Shown: piece by piece, positions 33,472 to 42,577 of the stretch | Numbering within the stretch: position 1 is the stretch's first letter | Layout of the letters: each line of letters starts with the position of its first letter | Assembly (NCBI RefSeq): GCF_918698245.1 | Contig: NZ_CAKKMS010000007.1 | Location: 186,001-250,000 of the forward strand | DNA length: 64,000 nucleotides | Direction: 5' to 3' | Origin: Pedobacter sp. Bi126 | GTDB lineage: Bacteria; Bacteroidota; Bacteroidia; Sphingobacteriales; Sphingobacteriaceae | Made by a program: the position numbers and the translations under genes | Notes under the pieces: generated by a model | Told to the model about the DNA's origin: nothing | Seen by the model: the letters and a program-made list of their open reading frames with translations, nothing else | The model's database searches: none

Positions 33472-34323
33472 TTAACCCAACATCTCTACTAAGCGCACAC
33501 ACTCCGCCGCTTCCCTAACATCATGTACCCTTAAAATGCCCACTCCTTTTTGTAGCGCAATGGTATTGAGTACCGAGGTTCCGTTCAGGGCCTGCGCTGC
33601 CGAAGTGCCAAGTGTTTTATAAATCATTCCTTTACGTGAGAAGCCCACTAAAATGGGAAGTTTAAAAATTTTAAAAGCTTCCAATTGATTAAGCAGCTCA
33701 TAATTATGTCCGATTGTTTTTCCAAAGCCAAAACCAGGGTCAATAATTATGTCGTGAACATGCAGTGCCTTAAGAGCTGCAACTTTTTTCGCCAGGTAAT
33801 CAATTACTTCCAATAACACATTGTCGTAAACAGGGTTTTGCTGCATATTTTGAGGAGTACCCTTCATGTGCATCATCATATAAGGTACCTGTAGTTTAGC
33901 CACTGTTTCGAACATCTGTTCGTCCATATCTCCAGCGGCAATATCATTAATGATATGCGCGCCGGCAGAAATCGTTTCCGCTGCTACTTTCGCCCTAAAC
34001 GTATCAATGGAAATAATCGCCTCGGGAAATGTTTTTACTAAACTTTCTACTACGGGCACCAAACGGTCAACCTCTTCACTGGTAGAAATATCTTTAGCGC
34101 CAGGCCTTGATGAGTATCCGCCGATATCAATAAATGTAGCACCTTCATTAAGGAACTGGGCTGCTTTGGTTAAAGCTTCGTCTATCGATTTTGTGCGGCT
34201 ATTGCTATAAAAAGAATCGGGTGTAATATTTAAAATGCCCATCACTTTTGGGCGGCTTAAATCGATAAGCTTACCTTTAATGTTTAAGCTTTGCTTGGGC
34301 TCAAAAAAGTTTTTTTCTGCCAT
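33472..34323 (-). CDS. folP: Dihydropteroate synthase
   Basis: FolP condenses 4-aminobenzoate with dihydropterin pyrophosphate in folate synthesis and is the target of sulfonamides. The 283-residue protein has MGILNITPDSFYSNS, DIGGYSSRPGA (pterin site), ISIDTFRA, DIIIDPGFGFGKT and VGFSRKGMI. The N-terminal 23 residues are a short extension. Divergent from the DUF1599 gene, with a 93-base spacer. The neighbour on the same strand is cdaA, an arrangement frequent in Bacteroidota and Firmicutes. Confidence 0.97.
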   Translation of the reverse strand: MAEKNFFEPKQSLNIKGKLIDLSRPKVMGILNITPDSFYSNSRTKSIDEALTKAAQFLNEGATFIDIGGYSSRPGAKDISTSEEVDRLVPVVESLVKTFPEAIISIDTFRAKVAAETISAGAHIINDIAAGDMDEQMFETVAKLQVPYMMMHMKGTPQNMQQNPVYDNVLLEVIDYLAKKVAALKALHVHDIIIDPGFGFGKTIGHNYELLNQLEAFKIFKLPILVGFSRKGMIYKTLGTSAAQALNGTSVLNTIALQKGVGILRVHDVREAAECVRLVEMLG

Positions 34324-34416
34324 AATAAACCCTTTCGGGATTTGGGTTTCGCTTTAAAAATGTATCTTTAGCTTTTGTTTTTTCACGACAAAAATACACT
34401 AAAAACTAAATAATTA

Positions 34417-34968
34417 TTGGCTTTGGCACAAACAAATACCTCTACCGAATTTGATGAAGTGATTGCGGTTTGCAGATCATTATTTTTAAAAAAGACTAAA
34501 GATTATGGCACTGCATGGCGGATTTTAAGACCAAGTTCGATAACCGATCAGATTTTTATCAAAGCACAACGCATCCGTACCCTCGAAGAAAAAAAAGTAA
34601 GTAAGGTAGGAGAGGGTGTTGTATCTGAATACATCGGGATTGTAAACTATTGTATTATCGCCATGATGCAGCTCGAACTGACTGAAAGCGACCCGAATGA
34701 AATGCCTTATGCCGAAGTTGAAAAACGGTTTGAAGAAAAGGTAACGGAAACCAAAGATTTAATGTTTGCCAAAAACCACGATTATGGTGAGGCTTGGCGC
34801 GATATGCGCATTAGCTCGTTAACCGATCTGATTTTGATGAAAATTTTTAGGGTAAAACAGATAGAAGACAACGAAGGGCAAACCCTGGCTTCGGAGGGTG
34901 TTAATGCAAATTATCAGGATATGTTGAACTATTCGGTTTTTGCACTGATCAAACTCGGCGTTAAATAA
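34417..34968 (+). CDS. DUF1599 domain protein with internal duplication
   Basis: The 183-residue protein contains two copies of one module: KKTKDYGTAWRILRPSSITD at about residues 26-45 and AKNHDYGEAWRDMRISSLTD at about residues 116-135, each followed by an IRTLEE or VKQIEDNE helix. The family is restricted to Bacteroidota and of unknown function; its D-Y-G and A-W-R motifs could bind a nucleotide, which is a guess. No ATG is possible: an in-frame stop precedes TTA-TTG, so initiation is at TTG 34417 (or TTG 34423). First gene of an operon reaching aroK. Confidence 0.87.
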   Translation: MALAQTNTSTEFDEVIAVCRSLFLKKTKDYGTAWRILRPSSITDQIFIKAQRIRTLEEKKVSKVGEGVVSEYIGIVNYCIIAMMQLELTESDPNEMPYAEVEKRFEEKVTETKDLMFAKNHDYGEAWRDMRISSLTDLILMKIFRVKQIEDNEGQTLASEGVNANYQDMLNYSVFALIKLGVK

Positions 34969-35004
34969 ATAGCGTATAGCCTTTAAAAAAATAGATACAT
35001 ACAG

Positions 35005-36156
35005 ATGCGAAACATACTTTTAAGATTCTCCAGGATTTTTGTCGGTGCCTTATTCATATTTTCAGGATTGATCAAAGCAAACGATCCACTTGGCTTTGGC
35101 TATAAACTACAGGAATATTTCGAAGTTTTTCACATGAATTTCCTGAGTGGAATGGCCACTGGTATTGCTATTTTACTTTGTACTTTAGAAATTGTTCTCG
35201 GTGCCTTATTGCTATTGGGTTTCTGGAGTAAAAAGGTAGCATGGGGTTTATTGCTTCTCATCATCTTTTTTACCCTGCTCACATTTATATCTGCAGCGTT
35301 CAAAGTAGTTACCAGTTGTGGCTGTTTTGGCGATGCCATTCCGCTTACCCCATGGCAGTCGTTCAGTAAAGATTTGATCCTTTTAGCGCTAATCATTGTT
35401 ATTTTCTTAAACAAGAACCTGATCCAGCCTCTATTTAAAAAAGAAACCACTCAAAGAAATATCGCTATTGCAGTAACGGTTATATCTTTAGGTTTTGGTT
35501 TATATACTTATAATGTTTTGCCGATTATCGATTTCCTGCCTTATAAGGTTGGTGCGCATCTTCCATCATTAATGGTTATTCCTCCGGGAGAAAAACCAGA
35601 TGAATTTGAGATCATGTATCACTTAAAGAACAAGAAAACCAATGAAGAGAAAGATATGAGCGATAAAGCCTATCTTAAAACAGAGATATGGAAGGATAAC
35701 AATTGGGAAATTATCGGCGAACCGGCAAAAAGACTGGTTAAAAAAGGTTTTGAACCTAAAATCAAAGACCTGAACATTACAGATGCTTCAGGTACCGATT
35801 ATACCAAGGAACTGATCGAAAACCCTTATTATAATTTGATCTTTGTAGCCTACGATCTTCATGCTACAAACGAGGCCGCTATTGGTAAACTAAATGCCCT
35901 GGCTTTAAACGCTACGCAGCAATTTAATATCCGTACGGTTTTGCTTACTTCCAATTCGGCTCAGGATGCACAGGCTTTTATCAAAAAGAACAACCTGTTT
36001 TCGGAGGTTTTTTATGCTGATGCCGTACCTTTAAAAAGTATGGTTAGGGCAAACCCTGGGGTTTTATTGATGAGGAACGGCGTGGTAATCAATAAATGGC
36101 ATTTTCACAACGTACCCACTTTCGACCAACTCAGTCGAAAATATTTCGATAAATAA
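35005..36156 (+). CDS. DoxX/MauE-like membrane protein, BT_3928 family
   Basis: The 383-residue protein begins with a four-helix DoxX/MauE domain (to about residue 140) with FSGLIKANDPLGFGYKLQEY and the loop TSCGCFGDAIPLTP, followed by a large C-terminal periplasmic domain with a thioredoxin-like pattern. The CGCFGD loop resembles MauE proteins that move reducing equivalents across the membrane; the redox role is inferred. DUF1599 followed by this family is a conserved pair in Bacteroidota. The next gene starts 2 bases after its stop. Confidence 0.85.
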   Translation: MRNILLRFSRIFVGALFIFSGLIKANDPLGFGYKLQEYFEVFHMNFLSGMATGIAILLCTLEIVLGALLLLGFWSKKVAWGLLLLIIFFTLLTFISAAFKVVTSCGCFGDAIPLTPWQSFSKDLILLALIIVIFLNKNLIQPLFKKETTQRNIAIAVTVISLGFGLYTYNVLPIIDFLPYKVGAHLPSLMVIPPGEKPDEFEIMYHLKNKKTNEEKDMSDKAYLKTEIWKDNNWEIIGEPAKRLVKKGFEPKIKDLNITDASGTDYTKELIENPYYNLIFVAYDLHATNEAAIGKLNALALNATQQFNIRTVLLTSNSAQDAQAFIKKNNLFSEVFYADAVPLKSMVRANPGVLLMRNGVVINKWHFHNVPTFDQLSRKYFDK

Positions 36157-36158
36157 AT

Positions 36159-37214
36159 ATGATCGGATACGCACTAAAAAAACTGATGTATGGGCTGCTG
36201 GTAATGGGCGGTGTAATATTGGTTGTTTTTGTGCTGTTTAATATTTTGCCTGGCGACCCTGCGCGGATGACGATGGGGCAAAGGGCCGATGTGCAATCGC
36301 TCGAAGCCGTTCGTAAAGAATTTGGTTTAGACCGGTCCAAACCTGTTCAGTTTGTTTTATACATTAACGATTTATCGCCAATTAGCATTCTGGATAACGA
36401 TAGAACCAGTCAACAGAAATATCATTACGCAAAACTGATGGCTTTTGATAAAAAGGCGCTGGTGATAAAATGGCCTTATCTCCGCAGTTCTTATCAGACC
36501 AAGCGAGATGTGACGGCTATACTTTCCGAAACGGTACCGAATACCTTCATTCTTGCGCTAACAGCGATGATTTTTGCCACCATAATCGGTGTGTTTTTAG
36601 GTGTGCTTTCAGCAGTTTATAAAGATTCGTGGATTGATAAATCGGCCAATGCATTTGCCATTCTGGGTATATCAGCACCTTCTTTTTTTGCAGGGATTAT
36701 TATTGCCTGGCTTTTCGGTTTTGTGTTTAGCAATTATACAGGCCTAAAAATGAGCGGCAGCTTATATTCTTACGATCCCTTTAATGGTGAGGTATTAACC
36801 TTAAGAAACCTATGGCTGCCAATGATTACCCTTGGTTTGAGACCTTTGGCGATTATTGTACAGTTAACCAGAAGCGCAATGCTGGATGTTTTGGCACAAG
36901 ATTATATCAGAACGGCAAGAGCCAAAGGCTTAAGTAGAAATGCCATAATTTATAAACACGCTTTAAAAAATGCGATGAACCCGGTAATTACGGCTATTTC
37001 AGGATGGTTTGCCTCATTGCTGGCAGGTTCTTTTTTTGTAGAGTACATTTTCGGGTATAACGGATTAGGCAGAACAACAGTAACCGCTTTAGAAATGTCT
37101 GATTTTCCGGTGGTGATGGGTTCTATTCTTTTTATCGCTTTCGTATTTGTAGTCATTAATATTCTGGTTGATATTTTATATGCTTATGTTGACCCAAGAG
37201 TTAAATTAACTTAG
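36159..37214 (+). CDS. DppB/OppB-type ABC transporter permease
   Basis: The 351-residue protein has six membrane helices, an N-terminal FNILPGDPARMT typical of peptide/nickel permeases, and the coupling motif DYIRTARAKGLSRNAIIYKHALKNA. The family forms one half of a Dpp/Opp-type importer. A second permease, ATP-binding proteins and a binding protein are all absent from this neighbourhood, where it sits between the DoxX-like and DinB genes. A central insertion of roughly 80 residues between helix one and two is larger than in E. coli DppB. Confidence 0.92.
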   Translation: MIGYALKKLMYGLLVMGGVILVVFVLFNILPGDPARMTMGQRADVQSLEAVRKEFGLDRSKPVQFVLYINDLSPISILDNDRTSQQKYHYAKLMAFDKKALVIKWPYLRSSYQTKRDVTAILSETVPNTFILALTAMIFATIIGVFLGVLSAVYKDSWIDKSANAFAILGISAPSFFAGIIIAWLFGFVFSNYTGLKMSGSLYSYDPFNGEVLTLRNLWLPMITLGLRPLAIIVQLTRSAMLDVLAQDYIRTARAKGLSRNAIIYKHALKNAMNPVITAISGWFASLLAGSFFVEYIFGYNGLGRTTVTALEMSDFPVVMGSILFIAFVFVVINILVDILYAYVDPRVKLT

Positions 37215-37217
37215 GTT

Positions 37218-37664
37218 ATGTGCGAAGAAGAAATTATAAATTATACTGAGCTTGCAGATCAACGCATCATCGAAATATTTAAGCTTGCAACAGTCGATAT
37301 GCCCGATGCAGAGCGCTTGTTTAGTCACGTACTCAATGCACAGCATATATGGGCACAGCGGATTTCGGGCAAGAAACCACTTTATGGTGTTTGGGATATT
37401 CATCATAAGGAAAACTTTGAGCGTATTGCCATTGAAAATTTTAAGCTGATCAGGGCAGTATTGAAAGAGCGTTCTTTAGATAAGATGATTTTGTACAGCA
37501 ATACACAAGGTGTTGAGTACGAAAACCGATTGGATGAAATTTTATTTCATTTATTTAATCATTCTACTTATCATCGCGGACAGGTTGTAACTTTATTGAA
37601 AAAAGAAGGTTTTACACCACCTGTAACCGATTATATTATGTTAAAACGCGACCATCTATTATAA
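37218..37664 (+). CDS. DinB family protein
   Basis: The 148-residue protein has the DinB/YfiT four-helix bundle with metal-site histidines in AQHIWAQRISG (first helix), HHKENFERIA, and HLFNHSTYHRGQVVTLL near the C-terminus. DinB-family enzymes use a metal-bound thiol or nucleophile site; many act in thiol-dependent detoxification. Substrate unknown. Starts 3 bases after the permease stop, consistent with an operon. Confidence 0.9.
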   Translation: MCEEEIINYTELADQRIIEIFKLATVDMPDAERLFSHVLNAQHIWAQRISGKKPLYGVWDIHHKENFERIAIENFKLIRAVLKERSLDKMILYSNTQGVEYENRLDEILFHLFNHSTYHRGQVVTLLKKEGFTPPVTDYIMLKRDHLL

Positions 37665-37689
37665 GAGGTTGAAGCAAAAAGAGAGATAC

Positions 37690-38193
37690 ATGAAAATTTT
37701 CCTTATCGGATACATGGGCTGCGGCAAAAGTACAAAAGCTAAACAGCTGGCACATCGTTTAGATTGCCCTGTGATTGATCTTGATGCCGAAATTGTTTCA
37801 AAAACAGGTAAAAGCATTGCCGAATATTTTGCTGAATATGGAGAAAGTGGCTTTAGGGATTACGAAAGCAAAATGCTTAAAACCTTCGATTATCCAGAAA
37901 CCTGTGTGGTAGCTACTGGAGGCGGATTGCCATGCTTTTTCGATAACATGGAATGGATGAATGCTAACGGCGAAACCGTTTATTTGCAAATGGAGCCGGC
38001 GGCTTTGGTATCACGTTTACATAACCGTCAAAAACGTCCCTTAATTAAAGATTTAGATGATGAGCAGCTTTTAGAATTTATTAAAGAGAAACTCAAAGAA
38101 CGTGATCCTTTTTACACTCAGGCAAAACTGATTGTAGATGCATTTGACTTGGATGGGGAGAAGTTGGAAGAAGCGATTGTGAAGAATCGATAG
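37690..38193 (+). CDS. aroK: Shikimate kinase
   Basis: AroK phosphorylates shikimate at the 3-hydroxyl in the chorismate pathway. The 167-residue protein begins MKIFLIGYMGCGKSTKAKQL with the P-loop at residues 7-15, then DLDAEI, FRDYESKM (shikimate site Arg), ATGGGLP and the lid RQKRPL. The ATG at 37690 is preferred over a TTG at 37669 because the family starts with this strand and an AGAGAG purine tract lies just upstream. Last gene of the DUF1599 operon. Confidence 0.95.
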   Translation: MKIFLIGYMGCGKSTKAKQLAHRLDCPVIDLDAEIVSKTGKSIAEYFAEYGESGFRDYESKMLKTFDYPETCVVATGGGLPCFFDNMEWMNANGETVYLQMEPAALVSRLHNRQKRPLIKDLDDEQLLEFIKEKLKERDPFYTQAKLIVDAFDLDGEKLEEAIVKNR

Positions 38194-38194
38194 A

Positions 38195-38338
38195 TTAATT
38201 TGGAGCTTGGAGTTGGGCGTTTGGAGTTAATTAATCGATTAAAACAGTTAACTGATTAACTTAATAGTGATACACCTACAAACAAACTAATAACCGATAA
38301 GCTATGAATTATTAGACTATTGACAAATGAACTATTGG
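38195..38338. repeat. Low-complexity intergenic repeat (R3)
   Basis: A chain of AATTAACC/GTTAACTGATTAAC and TGAACTATTGGCTAATGAG-like words, related to stretches at 5424, 58874 and 61421. No gene is seen. Confidence 0.5.
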
Positions 38339-39826
38339 CTAATGAGCCACTGAACTAATTCCATCATCAATTATCCTAGCCGATAACAACGCAAGCGGAA
38401 TGCCCCCTCCAGGATGCACACTACCCCCACAGAAATATAAATTTTTAACTTTCGAACTGAAATTGGGATGCCTTAAAAAGGCAGAAAACTGATTGTTGGA
38501 GCTGTTGCCATATAAAGAACCTTGATAAGAACCTGTTTTGCTTTCTATGCTTCTGGGATCTAAAATCTGCTCACAGATAATGTCTTTTTCAATATTCCTG
38601 TTTAAAATACGGCTAATCTTTTTAATGATATTTGTTCTGGCTTCTTTAATCAGCACATCCCAGTTCTGACCATTATTGGCAGGAACATTTATCATTACAA
38701 ACCAGTTCTCACTGTCTGTAGGTGCATCTGCCCTAATATGTTTGCAGCTGATGTTTACGTACACCGTTGGATCGATGCTGATGGTTTTCTCTTTCCATAT
38801 GGCATTAAACTCCTTTTGGTAATCCTCAGCGAAAAAGATGTTGTGCAGGCCCATATCGCTGTAATTCCCGTCCATGCCCCAGTAAAAAATCAGAGCAGAG
38901 CTACTCCGTTCCTGGTTTAATAATTTTTTAGGTTGGGCTATGTTTTTTAGTAGGTTTTTATAAGTAAACCAGATGTCGAGGTTCGAAACAACCACGTCAG
39001 CCTTGTAGTTTTTATCATTAACTTTTACGCCCTGTACTTCGGGTTTAAGTCCATTGGAATATATGATTTCTTCCACCTTTTGATTGTAATGAAACCTTAT
39101 TCCTAACTCTTCTGCTAATTTTACCAGGGCAGTAACAATACTGTACATCCCATTCGTTGGAAGAAATGCTCCATAGTGATACTCGAAATGTGGAATTATA
39201 TTCAATGTGGCCGGTGCCTGATAGGGATCGGAACCGTTATATGTGGCATAACGGTTAAAAAGCTGCGCTATTCTATCGTCTTTAAAGAACGATCGGTTTG
39301 CTTTTGCCTGTGTTCTAAAAGCATCAATCTGGCCAAAACGGAATATAGATTTTAAGGTGTCCCAGTGCAGGTAGCTTTTAATTTTATGCAGACTTCTTTC
39401 CAAAAATACACGGTGGGTAACCTCGTAAATGGTTTTGCTTTTGTTTAAATAGCGCTCAACCTCTTTTGCAGTTGAATCTGTTTTTTCTTCTATTTCCTTA
39501 GCAAATTCATCGAGATCTGCACGTGCGTTTAACCATAAGCCATCTTCGTAAAAATAACGGCAAATTTCTTTTAATTTTAGATATTCAAAATAATCTTCAG
39601 GGTTTTTACCTGCCAGTTTGAAGAGTTCATCCACGTACTGGGGCATGGTAAAAAGGCTCGGTCCGGCATCAAACCTGAAACCATTCATTTTTATTTCTGT
39701 CAGCTTACCTCCAGGTTTTGAATTAGCTTCAAAAACATCAACCTCATAGCCCTTTAGGGAAAGGCGGATTGCCGATGCAATGCCCGCAATTCCGGCACCG
39801 ATAATTATTGCTTTTGGTTTAGACAT
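38339..39826 (-). CDS. FAD-dependent carotenoid desaturase (CrtI/CrtD family)
   Basis: The 495-residue protein has the N-terminal FAD Rossmann motif KAIIIGAGIAGIASAIRLSL, the KPGGKL pyrophosphate loop, and the C-terminal YFCGGSVHPGGGIPLALLSA typical of bacterial carotenoid desaturases. The internal segment SSALIFYWGMD with LHNIFFAEDYQKEF and ENWFVMINVP resembles 1-hydroxycarotenoid 3,4-desaturase (CrtD) more than phytoene desaturase (CrtI); this assignment is from memory of the families. Start is ATG 39826, not TTG 39829. It is 4 bases downstream of the M28 peptidase gene. No crtB is seen nearby. Confidence 0.88.
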   Translation of the reverse strand: MSKPKAIIIGAGIAGIASAIRLSLKGYEVDVFEANSKPGGKLTEIKMNGFRFDAGPSLFTMPQYVDELFKLAGKNPEDYFEYLKLKEICRYFYEDGLWLNARADLDEFAKEIEEKTDSTAKEVERYLNKSKTIYEVTHRVFLERSLHKIKSYLHWDTLKSIFRFGQIDAFRTQAKANRSFFKDDRIAQLFNRYATYNGSDPYQAPATLNIIPHFEYHYGAFLPTNGMYSIVTALVKLAEELGIRFHYNQKVEEIIYSNGLKPEVQGVKVNDKNYKADVVVSNLDIWFTYKNLLKNIAQPKKLLNQERSSSALIFYWGMDGNYSDMGLHNIFFAEDYQKEFNAIWKEKTISIDPTVYVNISCKHIRADAPTDSENWFVMINVPANNGQNWDVLIKEARTNIIKKISRILNRNIEKDIICEQILDPRSIESKTGSYQGSLYGNSSNNQFSAFLRHPNFSSKVKNLYFCGGSVHPGGGIPLALLSARIIDDGISSVAH

Positions 39827-39830
39827 CAAT

Positions 39831-41534
39831 CTATTTCAACTCCTCTAAATATACCTTCGTTTGTTTTTCGATCTCGTTGGTGGCAAATTTAATGGCCGAA
39901 CCAACCCTGGTGGTTTCGGATTTTACAGGAATTTTGTTTACCGTTGCCAAGGCATCAGTATACCATTTGGCCCACACTTCAATAATGTGTTTCTCATCAG
40001 CTGGGGTTTTCCCTTTTGCAATTTCTTTTTTGCTCAGTTCAAATTCAGTTTTTAATCGGGTTAAAGCATCGGTTTTAACTTGCGAAACAGTGGTTATCGC
40101 GGTATTTTCGTCTGCAGAAATCAAAGTATAGGCAGCAGTTAAACCACTTATCCCAACATTTTTCATTTCGGTTGGCGAAACTTTATCAATCCTGTCGTTA
40201 TCTGTATGGTAAAATACATCGGTAAAGTGCCACATCAGTAATCCTGGGATTTTATTTTGCAGGAATGGTGTGTGGTCGCTGCCACCTTCAAACGGATTGT
40301 AGTTAACCGTCCAGTTGGCAAATTTGCCCTGTGCTTTACAGATATCGAAGATAAAATCGTTAAAATAATGCGGGAAAAGATCTTTTTCAGTAACATCGCC
40401 AGCGCCCCATTCAGTATGTTTATCCGTTCCTCTTGTCCAAATGGCTGATGGATCAGGCATTTTTTCAATCAGGAATGAGCCGCCGGTTTTTTTAGTGTCC
40501 TCGCCAACCATATCCAAACTCATTCCCCACATAATGCCTTTGGCCCGGGTGGTATCTTCGGTAATATATCTTCTTGTTGATACAATTTCGTCGCCCCATA
40601 AAAAAGTGAGGGTACGCTTAGGGCTTATCTTTTTTGCCTGATATAATGCTGCTGTTAATCTTGCCATTTCAGCTAATGTACCAACGCCGCTTGCATTATC
40701 GTTTGCACCAGGCTCCTGAACATGGGCACTGAACACAAAACGTTCATTAGGATTTACACTGCCTTTAACATTTGCTACTATGGTTAATTCTTCTGAGGGG
40801 TAAATTTTAGTCTGAATATTTACTTTCAATTTAGTCTCGCCTTTTAAGCAGGCCGCTTTTAACTTTTCTTTAGCAGCATAAGATAAAAGCAAGGTCCATA
40901 CCTCACTATTGGCTTTCATGCTCCCAAACTGGATAGAAGTTTGGTGTAACTCTGGTTGGGTATACTTTGGCATCGAATAGCCAAGCACACCAATGGCTCC
41001 CGCTTTTGTAGCTATTTGAAGCAAACGTGACGGACTGTTCTCAGAAAATAGGATTTTTCCTTTAAGGTCCATTTTCTCTATTTCAGCTGGAATTATTTTT
41101 TCTATAAAAACCACATTAGCTCTAACACCTTCTGTAACTGTTGATCCGCAATTGATTGGAATCATGTTGCGGTTAGTTTGGTAAGAAATGAGTGGTTTTG
41201 TTTCTCCAACAATATCTATATTGGCATCAACGGGCTCCCAGGTGCTGTTTTTCATCGCTCTTTTTTCGATGCGATAACTTAAAGGAGCCTCAAATTCATT
41301 CTGCTTCTGTTCAACAAAACCGGCTTTTTTAAGGATGTTTTCTACGTAATGGATACTGGCATTAAAGCCTGTGTTACCGGGTACGCGGAAGTATTTTTCT
41401 ACAAAAGCAGTCGTTTCATAGGCATTTTTTTCTAGGAAACCAGCCCGCGTTAGCTTGAAATATTCATCTGTCGAATTTTGTGCGTAACATCCCAATCCCG
41501 CAAAAAGCAGTGCAAAAAGTATCTTCGTTTTCAT
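39831..41534 (-). CDS. Secreted M28 family metallopeptidase
   Basis: A 567-residue protein with an N-terminal signal segment (cleavage near CYAQ, residue 19). The M28 aminopeptidase zinc site is visible: FSAHVQEPGANDNASGVGTL (His and Asp), LWGDEIVSTRRY, and later EGGSDHTPFL with a final MWHFTDVFYHT His. The PA-like insertion of M28 members (about residues 140-240) is present. It should cleave peptides in the periplasm or outside. A near-consensus -7 element (TATCTTTC, minus 41558-41551) precedes it, and the desaturase gene follows. Confidence 0.93.
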   Translation of the reverse strand: MKTKILFALLFAGLGCYAQNSTDEYFKLTRAGFLEKNAYETTAFVEKYFRVPGNTGFNASIHYVENILKKAGFVEQKQNEFEAPLSYRIEKRAMKNSTWEPVDANIDIVGETKPLISYQTNRNMIPINCGSTVTEGVRANVVFIEKIIPAEIEKMDLKGKILFSENSPSRLLQIATKAGAIGVLGYSMPKYTQPELHQTSIQFGSMKANSEVWTLLLSYAAKEKLKAACLKGETKLKVNIQTKIYPSEELTIVANVKGSVNPNERFVFSAHVQEPGANDNASGVGTLAEMARLTAALYQAKKISPKRTLTFLWGDEIVSTRRYITEDTTRAKGIMWGMSLDMVGEDTKKTGGSFLIEKMPDPSAIWTRGTDKHTEWGAGDVTEKDLFPHYFNDFIFDICKAQGKFANWTVNYNPFEGGSDHTPFLQNKIPGLLMWHFTDVFYHTDNDRIDKVSPTEMKNVGISGLTAAYTLISADENTAITTVSQVKTDALTRLKTEFELSKKEIAKGKTPADEKHIIEVWAKWYTDALATVNKIPVKSETTRVGSAIKFATNEIEKQTKVYLEELK

Positions 41535-41578
41535 TATCGTTCGTAAAAGCGAAAGATACTAAGAATATTTAATCTTGT

Positions 41579-42037
41579 TTAGGCGTACCGCTTGCCAGTT
41601 TTGCGTTTCAACCCTTCGTCAACCGATAATGGGCCTGAACCTACTACCCAAAACATGATAAGAAGAAACAGCACCAAGACCGAAAACCACAATTCCGAAT
41701 TCGGTGTGGAGAAACCCGGTGTAAGGTTAACAAAAAATACCGCAAACAATAAGATTGGGATCTGAATTACAACGGCAAAGCGGGTAACTAAGCCTAAAGT
41801 AATTAAAACACCCCCAACTAAATGTGCAAATGCAACAACATGAATGGCGACACTGATGAGCATGCCTGAAAAACCAAATACGTTGTTTTGTGTGATCATG
41901 TTCTGAAGAACCGAAGTGTCGCTAACAAAAGAAACACCTTTTCCAAAAATGATCAGGCCAAGTACAATCCGAAGATAATCCAGCCATTTTGAGTGATGAA
42001 CATCTCCCCAATGTTCAATTTTACGGATAACGTTCAT
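41579..42037 (-). CDS. DoxX family membrane protein
   Basis: The 152-residue protein has four hydrophobic helices and the DoxX pattern LDYLRIVLGLIIFGKGVSFV followed by VAFAHLVGGVLITLGL. DoxX proteins associate with thiosulfate or quinone oxidoreductases or with oxidative-stress complexes; the role here is unknown. It lies 44 bases upstream of the M28 gene in the same direction and may be read in the same transcript. Confidence 0.9.
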   Translation of the reverse strand: MNVIRKIEHWGDVHHSKWLDYLRIVLGLIIFGKGVSFVSDTSVLQNMITQNNVFGFSGMLISVAIHVVAFAHLVGGVLITLGLVTRFAVVIQIPILLFAVFFVNLTPGFSTPNSELWFSVLVLFLLIMFWVVGSGPLSVDEGLKRKTGKRYA

Positions 42038-42577
42038 AATGAACCTCCATTTTTATGTGAATGATACTTTAAGTTACGGATTTTTATTTGGTTATCAAAT
42101 AAGGAACTGAAAATCAATAGATCACGATTGTGGTTGTTGTAAAAGAAGTGATTTAACCTTTTGATGTAAAATTAACAAAAAATTAATTTATACCGTTTTG
42201 GTTTTTGGTATGAATTTAGTATTATTGCTTAAATAGATAGGTTTTTTATCATGAGCAAAGAAATATTAGAGTTTTCTGTACTGGTGGATGAAAAATTTGA
42301 CCTAAAATTTAATTGGTTAGATGGCTTTTGGGGCGCGGCATTTAAATTTTTTGGAAAATAATTTTAAATCGAAAATATGCTAAATCAGTCGTTTTAGACT
42401 GAGCGGAAAAATATTGCCTAATCTTTCTGGTAAACCATTTATCTATCTGGATCATTTATCCTACTTTGGTCTTTAGCTTTTCAGCTATTTATATTCATTC
42501 TGATTTTTGTGTTTCAGCTTTATTGTTTAGCCTTTGGTCTTTCCTCTTTCAGCTTTTAGCTTTATCTTTGCAAAATA
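42038..42577. other. Intergenic region with a 36-codon frame and ACTTTGGTC-rich repeat
   Basis: An ATG at 42251 opens a 36-codon frame (MSKEILEFSVLVDEKFDLKF and then a tryptophan-rich end), with TAA at 42359-42361. Its status is uncertain: there is no clear -7 element or homologue known to me. From 42450 the DNA is a low-complexity chain of CTTTGGTCTTTAGCTTTTCA-like words whose complement appears at 11114. The promoter of rlmD ends the region. Confidence 0.4.
42563..42570 (+). promoter_or_regulatory. -7 element TATCTTTG of rlmD, 7 bases from the ATG
   Basis: A perfect TAnnTTTG. The transcript would begin close to the ATG at 42578, leaving at most a few leader bases. Confidence 0.55.
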
